Source: an uncultured Oscillospiraceae bacterium
GTDB lineage: Bacteria > Bacillota > Clostridia > Oscillospirales > Oscillospiraceae
Length of the DNA stretch: 28,788 nt
Assembly: GCA_910578575.1 (NCBI GenBank)
Contig: CAJTQP010000029.1
Coordinates: 1 to 28,788 of the forward strand
Direction of reading: 5' to 3'
A program made the position numbers and the translations under genes. Below, in pieces: positions 24,355 to 28,788 of this stretch; the stretch's first letter is position 1, and the number at the start of each line of letters is the position of its first letter. The notes beneath the pieces were generated by a model, which had not been told where the DNA came from, did no database searches, and saw only the letters and a program-made list of their open reading frames with translations.

Positions 24355-24987
24355 TCAGTGTTCCTCCTTTTGCTCTTTGGCGGACACCTCGTCCAGGTAT
24401 TTGTACACCGTGTAGCGGGAGACCCCCAGGTGGTTGGCCACGTAGGGCACCGCCCGGCGGTAGGAAAAGGCGTCCATACTCTTGAGCTGCTCGATCACCC
24501 GCAGGCGGTCGGCCTTGTTCATCTCCCGGATGGGCTTGCCCACCCGGAGGATGGCGGCGTCGAAGAGCTCCCCGATGCCTGCGTCCCGGCTGCGGTAGAG
24601 GGCGCTGTGGAAGTCCACCTCGGTGTGCATCAGATCCAGCAGCACCCGGTTGGCATAGGTCAGGGGCGTGAAATCGTAGTTGATGCCCAGGCCCAGGTGG
24701 TAGTCCTCCCCCTTGATGGAAAAGGTGGAGCTCTTGGTCTGCTGCCCGCTGGGGGTCACGGCCAGGAGATTGATCACGTCGGAGTCCAGGTACAGGTCCT
24801 GCTCCACGCCGGTGACGTCCAGGGTGGAGCCCACCTCCCGCCCGGAGACGTGGCCGTTGTAAATGGCCAGGATGGGGTGGAGGGGATCGGCCAGGTCGTT
24901 GATGACGGTTTCACAGTTGGTGCCGAACATCTCCGCGATGCCCCGCGCCAGACGGTCCAGCATGACAAAGGCTTCTTGCTGGGTCAT
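24355..24987 (-). CDS. YheO-like PAS/HTH transcriptional regulator
   Basis: A 210-residue regulator. The N-terminal part (about 10-125, including GTNCETVINDLADPLHPILA and IYNGHVSGREVG) matches the YheO-like PAS domain. The C-terminal helix-turn-helix (about 155-205) reads RRAVPYVANHLGVSRYTVYK. Related proteins include DauR-type regulators of amino-acid use. It lies directly upstream of and touching the dipeptidase gene, so it likely controls peptide or amino-acid catabolism, with its own operon as an obvious target. AGAGGTGA precedes the ATG at 24987; the longer frame begins inside the secG terminator and is rejected. The ligand is unknown. Confidence 0.85.
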   Translation of the reverse strand: MTQQEAFVMLDRLARGIAEMFGTNCETVINDLADPLHPILAIYNGHVSGREVGSTLDVTGVEQDLYLDSDVINLLAVTPSGQQTKSSTFSIKGEDYHLGLGINYDFTPLTYANRVLLDLMHTEVDFHSALYRSRDAGIGELFDAAILRVGKPIREMNKADRLRVIEQLKSMDAFSYRRAVPYVANHLGVSRYTVYKYLDEVSAKEQKEEH

Positions 24988-25051
24988 TGTAATCACCTCT
25001 ATATAGTGTGTAGATTGGGCGGATCTATGTTGGCGATCCGTAGGTTTTTGC

Positions 25052-25086
25052 AAAATAACTGCCCCTCCGGAAAGGAAGGGGCAGTT
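25052..25086 (-). terminator. Terminator of secG
   Basis: Read on the minus strand, AACTGCCCCTTCC pairs with GGAGGGGCAGTT (one bulged base), followed by ATTTTGC. It lies 15-20 nt after the secG stop. A weak promoter-like pair for the regulator (TTGCAA, CATAGA) may lie immediately downstream. Confidence 0.8.
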
Positions 25087-25101
25087 TGGAGGCATTGCGG
25101 C

Positions 25102-25335
25102 TTATTGGGGCAGGAGGCAGAGCACCAGGGTGAGGACCATAAAGGCGATGGCCACCCACTTGGTCCAGCGGGCCAGTTTGGCGTCTGCGGATTTTGCCTT
25201 GTTCTTGGACAGGAAGGACTCGCTGGCCCCGGCGATGGCGCCCAGGCCGGAGTGCTTGCCAGACTGTCCTAGGACGAAAATGATGAGAACGGCCCCTACC
25301 AGGACCTGGATGACAGAGACGATCGTTGTTGCCAT
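25102..25335 (-). CDS. secG: Preprotein translocase subunit SecG
   Basis: A 77-residue membrane subunit of the SecYEG channel. It has two hydrophobic helices (about 5-21 and 57-75) separated by a cytoplasmic loop with the family motif GQSGKHSGLGAIAGASESFL. AAAGGAAAGGA precedes the ATG. It is a single-gene unit with its own promoter (25384-25412) and terminator. Confidence 0.95.
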   Translation of the reverse strand: MATTIVSVIQVLVGAVLIIFVLGQSGKHSGLGAIAGASESFLSKNKAKSADAKLARWTKWVAIAFMVLTLVLCLLPQ

Positions 25336-25383
25336 ACTGCTTGATTCCTTTCCTTTGGACTTCTGAATAGAATGGTACCCTGT

Positions 25384-25412
25384 ATACTAGCACGTTTTCA
25401 AGGGTTTTGCAA
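25384..25412 (-). promoter_or_regulatory. Predicted promoter of secG
   Basis: On the minus strand TTGCAA (25412-25407) and TAGTAT (25389-25384) have a 17-nt spacer. It lies in the 84-nt gap after the SLH gene. I see no convincing terminator for the SLH gene there, so some read-through into secG is possible. Confidence 0.55.
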
Positions 25413-25419
25413 GTGTTTT

Positions 25420-28398
25420 TTACCACATTGTCAGCAGCATCTTGGCCACCTCTGCCCGGCTCACCGCCGCAGTGGGCCGCAACTGCCCGTTGGAACCGGA
25501 GACCACCTTCTGTCCCACCAGGGAGGCCACGTATTGTTTGGACCAGGCGGGGACGGATCCGGCGTCGGTGAATCCGTTGAGGCTGGCCTGGGGATAGCCC
25601 TTGATCTGCATCCGCCCCAGGATGGTCATGGCCTCCGCGCGGGTGATGGAGGCGCTGGCGTTGGCCCGAAGCTGCCCACCGCTGCCGCTGCCCTGCATGA
25701 TGCCCAGGGCGTGGAGGGCCTTGATGGCGTCCAGGTTCCAGGGGGGGATTTCCGCTGCGTCGTCATAGGGGAGGGTCACGTCTTGGTAGTCCGCCAGGTC
25801 GATGCCCAGCCACCGGGCGGCCATGAGGGCGAAGTCTCCGCGGGTGATGGATTGGCCGGGGAGGAACTTGGATACGCCGTTTTCCGTGACACCGGTGACG
25901 ATGCCCAGCTCACTGAGGCGGGTGGTGAAGGGGGCGGCCCAGTGGCCTTCCATATCGGCAAAGGGGTTAGAGGTATTGGAACCGGCGGTGGTGACATACC
26001 CCCGGCCCAGGTTCCCGCTGGCGTCGGCGGCGGTGACGGAGACCTGGTGGAGGCTGCTGCCCAGCTCCGGCAGGGTGGCGGTCAAAGTGGCGCTGGCGGC
26101 GTCCCAGGTGAAGGGGAGGGATTTGCCGTCCATCTGGAGGACCATGCGGTCCTGGGAGAGAACGCCTCTGGCGTCGTCGGTGATCTGGGCGGAGACGTTG
26201 TTGCCGTTTACGGTTAGCTTCACTGTGGGGGCGGTGGTGTCGGGGGTGGTCTGGTTGGCTAGGGTGAGCTGGTCCAGGTAGAGGGTGCCGGTGGAGGCGG
26301 CCTCGCCATGTTCAAGCTCCAATCCGTCCAGCCGCAGGCCGGTGAAGGAGGCAGCCCCGGCGGGGACAGGGGCGGTGAGCTGCCGCCAGCCAGAGAAGTT
26401 TAACGTTCCAAGGGATTGGATCAGCTCCGGGGCGTCGGTGTCGCCGCCCCTGTCGAAGGTGGCGGAGAGGGTGCCGCCGGAGTTGTCCCCATAGACCCAG
26501 AGGGAGACATACTTCTCGGAGGGAGAGAGGGCGTGGCTGGCGGCCAACTGGATGTGCGGGGCGTTGTAGTCCAGCTGCAAAGCCTGCCTGCCCAGCGCCA
26601 CATGGCTGGCGGCATCGGTGAGGGACAGCTTAGCCTCGGAGGTGGTGGTGAAATATGTGTCGTCCTCAAAGTCTGCCAGGCGGGTGTAGGCGCCGGGGGC
26701 GTTGACGGAGACGTTCAGGGTAACGCTGCGCTCCCCAGCGGAGACCCGAATCTGGCCGCTGGCGGGGTCGTTCCCGGCGGTAAAGACGCCGTTGGCGTCG
26801 ATGCTGCCCAGGGCCGGGTCAGCGGCCCAGGTGAAGCAGCGGTCCTGGCAGGTGAGGGGGAGGGTGCGGTAGGTGGCGGAGGCGTCCAGATCCACCTGCT
26901 GCCCTGGGGTGAGAGTGAGGGTGGAAACGGCTTGGCCGCCGTTGGTGACGCGGATGGTGTCCGGGGTGGAGTAGACCTGGACTGCAGTGCTGCCGCTGAC
27001 AGCTTCCACCGAGGCGGTGACGGTATAGACCCCGCTTTCCATGGGAGCGGTGAACACCCCGTCGGGGCTGACGTTGCCAGCGGAGGCGGACCAGGCCACT
27101 GGGCCGGGGAGCCCGTTCATGGGATACCAGCCAGTGTCCATGGTGGAGGCCTTACAAGGGGTACTGGCTCCAGCCAGGAGGGTGAGGCTGGAGGGGGTGA
27201 CATACAGGGAGCCGGGGATTCCCGTGGCAGATAGGTTGGACACCAGGAACACCGCGTTGGAGACGGAGCGCTGGCTGCCCCCGGAGGGCTTGTTCACCAC
27301 GGTGGAGGAGAGGTAGTCGGGATAGGTGGCCACCATGGTGGTGGAGCCGCCTCCGTCCAGGAGCACCGCGTTGGTGCAGCCCAGCTCCAGGAGGCGCTGG
27401 CCCACCATTTTAATGGTAGCGCCCACGCTGTGGCCGGCCTGGCGGCCGTCGATGGTGTAAAAGATCACGCTGCCGTCGGCCTTGGTGCCGATGGCGGTGC
27501 GGGGGGCGGCGGAGGCGGTGTCCAGGCCATTGTTAAGGGCACCGTCGGTGATGAGACGGTAGAGCCCGCCCACGGCGCAGTCCACGTTGTTCCAGCGCTC
27601 ATCGGGGCTGACGATGCCGATGTCTACTGTGTCTCCCGGCTTCAGGGCCCGGAGGGCATCCTGCAACCCCTTGTCGGCGGAGGAGGAGATGGAGAGGATG
27701 TATCTGCCGTCGGGAAGGGGGGTGGCCCCCTTGGCTTCGATCACCTGCTCTACGGTGCAGGAGACGGTTTTGCCGATGCCAAGGTCCCCGGAGGGCACCA
27801 GCACCACGTCCACCCCCGCCAGGGTGTTCTTGGTGTTGGCGGAGAAGTCCTCGGTGAAGAGGAAGTAGCCGTTGGCGTTGCGGACCTTGTTGATGCCGTG
27901 GAGGTTGTAGTATTGGCCGTTGAAGTTGGCGGTGATCCACAGGGCGGGGCTGCCCACAATAGCGGTGCCGTCGGCGTTGAAGCCCACAGCGCTGAGGCTG
28001 GCATCGGAGGAGCGCAGGACCCCGTCAGTGACCACCAACCCCAGGGGGTCGCCAGTGGCCATGACGTAATAGTCCCCGTTGATACCGCTGAGGACCCGCT
28101 TTCCGTTGCCCTCCAGGTCCTTGGCCACAGAGGAGACGGTTTGGAGAGACACCACCGAGGAGCCAAAGCTCACCTTGGGGGAGATGCTGGCGGAGGGGGT
28201 GTAGGTGACATAGTTCTCCGTGCGTAGGTCAGAGCGGGAGGCACTCCACATGACCTCACGGGTGAGGGTGGTGTTTTCGCAAATATCTAATGTATAGCCG
28301 TAAATGCGGTTGCCCAAGGCATCGGAGGCCAGGGCGGTGGGACAGAGCAGCGCACAGCAGAGAAGGGCTGCGGCGGCAGGTTTCAGAAATGATTTCAT
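25420..28398 (-). CDS. SLH-anchored phosphodiester glycosidase family surface protein
   Basis: A 992-residue secreted protein. A signal peptide (about 1-26, hydrophobic core and ALAS end) is followed by a phosphodiester glycosidase (NAGPA-like) domain at about 90-390 with GINGDYY and the hallmark VLLDGGGSTTMVA near residue 350. The middle (about 400-800) contains Ig-like/Big-type segments (WSASAGNVSPDGVFTA, FTWAADPALGSIDANGVFTA) and a carbohydrate-binding-like beta region. Three C-terminal SLH repeats (from about 810: NPFADMEGHWAAPF, then two more each with a TRAEA-type motif) anchor it to the wall polymer. The ATG at 28398 has AAGGAG 5 nt upstream; a GTG 6 nt earlier is too close. NAGPA-type enzymes cleave GlcNAc phosphodiesters, so wall-polymer processing is plausible, but its substrate is unknown. 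Confidence 0.9.
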   Translation of the reverse strand: MKSFLKPAAAALLCCALLCPTALASDALGNRIYGYTLDICENTTLTREVMWSASRSDLRTENYVTYTPSASISPKVSFGSSVVSLQTVSSVAKDLEGNGKRVLSGINGDYYVMATGDPLGLVVTDGVLRSSDASLSAVGFNADGTAIVGSPALWITANFNGQYYNLHGINKVRNANGYFLFTEDFSANTKNTLAGVDVVLVPSGDLGIGKTVSCTVEQVIEAKGATPLPDGRYILSISSSADKGLQDALRALKPGDTVDIGIVSPDERWNNVDCAVGGLYRLITDGALNNGLDTASAAPRTAIGTKADGSVIFYTIDGRQAGHSVGATIKMVGQRLLELGCTNAVLLDGGGSTTMVATYPDYLSSTVVNKPSGGSQRSVSNAVFLVSNLSATGIPGSLYVTPSSLTLLAGASTPCKASTMDTGWYPMNGLPGPVAWSASAGNVSPDGVFTAPMESGVYTVTASVEAVSGSTAVQVYSTPDTIRVTNGGQAVSTLTLTPGQQVDLDASATYRTLPLTCQDRCFTWAADPALGSIDANGVFTAGNDPASGQIRVSAGERSVTLNVSVNAPGAYTRLADFEDDTYFTTTSEAKLSLTDAASHVALGRQALQLDYNAPHIQLAASHALSPSEKYVSLWVYGDNSGGTLSATFDRGGDTDAPELIQSLGTLNFSGWRQLTAPVPAGAASFTGLRLDGLELEHGEAASTGTLYLDQLTLANQTTPDTTAPTVKLTVNGNNVSAQITDDARGVLSQDRMVLQMDGKSLPFTWDAASATLTATLPELGSSLHQVSVTAADASGNLGRGYVTTAGSNTSNPFADMEGHWAAPFTTRLSELGIVTGVTENGVSKFLPGQSITRGDFALMAARWLGIDLADYQDVTLPYDDAAEIPPWNLDAIKALHALGIMQGSGSGGQLRANASASITRAEAMTILGRMQIKGYPQASLNGFTDAGSVPAWSKQYVASLVGQKVVSGSNGQLRPTAAVSRAEVAKMLLTMW

Positions 28399-28473
28399 AG
28401 GCACTCCTTATAATAATTTGATCGCTTGTGATCTCTCGCGTGCGAGGAGAGAGGTCTGAGGTCTGATGACACT

Positions 28474-28503
28474 ATCTTACCATATAGAGTATAGAGGTGT
28501 AAA
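28474..28503 (-). promoter_or_regulatory. Predicted promoter of the SLH gene
   Basis: On the minus strand TTTACA (28503-28498) and TAAGAT (28479-28474) have an 18-nt spacer. It leaves a 5' leader of about 70 nt with a GC-rich palindrome (CTCGCGTGCGAG). Confidence 0.5.
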
Positions 28504-28591
28504 GGGAAGGAAGGAGATGGTTGCAGGTGGGGGAAGAAAGGGGAAAAACAGGGGAAAAAAGAAAAAGATGAAAAAACATGAAAAAAAGTGC

Positions 28592-28620
28592 TTGACAAAA
28601 GGGGGCGGAGGTGGTATTCT
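28592..28620 (+). promoter_or_regulatory. rRNA-type tandem promoter P1
   Basis: TTGACA (28592-28597) and TATTCT (28615-28620) have a 17-nt spacer. An A/G-rich tract (28500-28590) lies immediately upstream, like the UP-type A-tracts of rRNA promoters. Confidence 0.7.
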
Positions 28621-28696
28621 ATCAAAGCTGTCGCGAACGGCGGCCCGGAAAGCGGGAGAGCGAGAAAAAGAACTTGAAAAAAGAAGAAAAAAGTTC

Positions 28697-28725
28697 TTGA
28701 CAAACTCTGAAAGCTATGATATAAT
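28697..28725 (+). promoter_or_regulatory. rRNA-type tandem promoter P2
   Basis: A perfect consensus promoter, TTGACA (28697-28702) and TATAAT (28720-28725) with a 17-nt spacer, preceded by another A-rich tract with an inverted repeat (AAGAACTT/AAGTTCTT). Confidence 0.85.
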
Positions 28726-28788
28726 AGCTGAGCTGACGCGGGCGACTGAGTTCGCAGGCGTGCACCTTGTAAATTAAACAACGTAAGA
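28726..28788 (+). other. Probable rRNA operon leader
   Basis: After P2 the sequence carries GCACCTTGTAAATTAAACAA and reaches the edge at ACGTAAGA. An ACCTTGAAAATT...AACAACG-type string is a familiar feature just upstream of 16S rRNA in Clostridia. The 16S gene itself is not in the window, so this is an inference from two strong promoters and the leader motif. Confidence 0.6.

Overview
The window looks like a chromosomal segment of a GC-rich anaerobic Clostridia member, most likely an Oscillospiraceae-type gut bacterium (Flavonifractor/Lawsonibacter-like). This is an inference from the CIRCE-controlled hrcA-grpE-dnaK-dnaJ order, a VanW-family protein, an SLH-anchored surface protein, the EFR1-type flavodoxin/ferredoxin fusion, abundant intrinsic terminators and the codon usage. 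No marker gene is present to fix the species.

Left part (1-6726): a branched-chain amino acid operon, ilvB-ilvN-ilvC-ilvD-ilvE, on the + strand. It is preceded by a consensus promoter, a 48-codon Ile/Val/Leu-rich small ORF and a strong terminator, which together look like a leader-peptide attenuator. The operon ends at a perfect terminator. A multi-hairpin intergenic repeat sits between ilvD and ilvE.

Accessory patch (6740-10410): two face-to-face consensus promoters drive overlapping antisense transcripts over a tiny minus-strand ORF, which has the architecture of a type I toxin-antitoxin locus. After it come a DUF815-type AAA ATPase, an MNT-type nucleotidyltransferase followed by a C-terminal stump of its HEPN partner, a structured intergenic region that may encode a small RNA, and an unrecognised 253-residue protein.

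Stress and carbohydrate block (10523-16997): a promoter with a perfect CIRCE operator drives hrcA-grpE-dnaK-dnaJ, followed closely by a PHP-family phosphatase, rpiB and a stop/start-coupled small ORF, then a terminator. A further promoter for dnaJ lies in the last codons of dnaK.

Right part (17004-28788): a minus-strand nitroreductase plus EFR1 redox pair; a divergent + strand VanW protein and membrane protein; a dense array of hairpins; a minus-strand pair of half-size chromate transporters; a MITE-like inverted repeat; a minus-strand PepV-type dipeptidase with its YheO-like regulator; secG; and a large SLH-anchored phosphodiester glycosidase. The window ends with two tandem near-consensus promoters and a leader typical of rRNA operons, so a 16S rRNA gene probably starts just past the right edge.

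The best candidates for something undescribed are the ilv leader-peptide attenuator, the minus-strand micro-toxin/antisense RNA locus, the structured region at 9188-9336 and the modular hairpin repeat.
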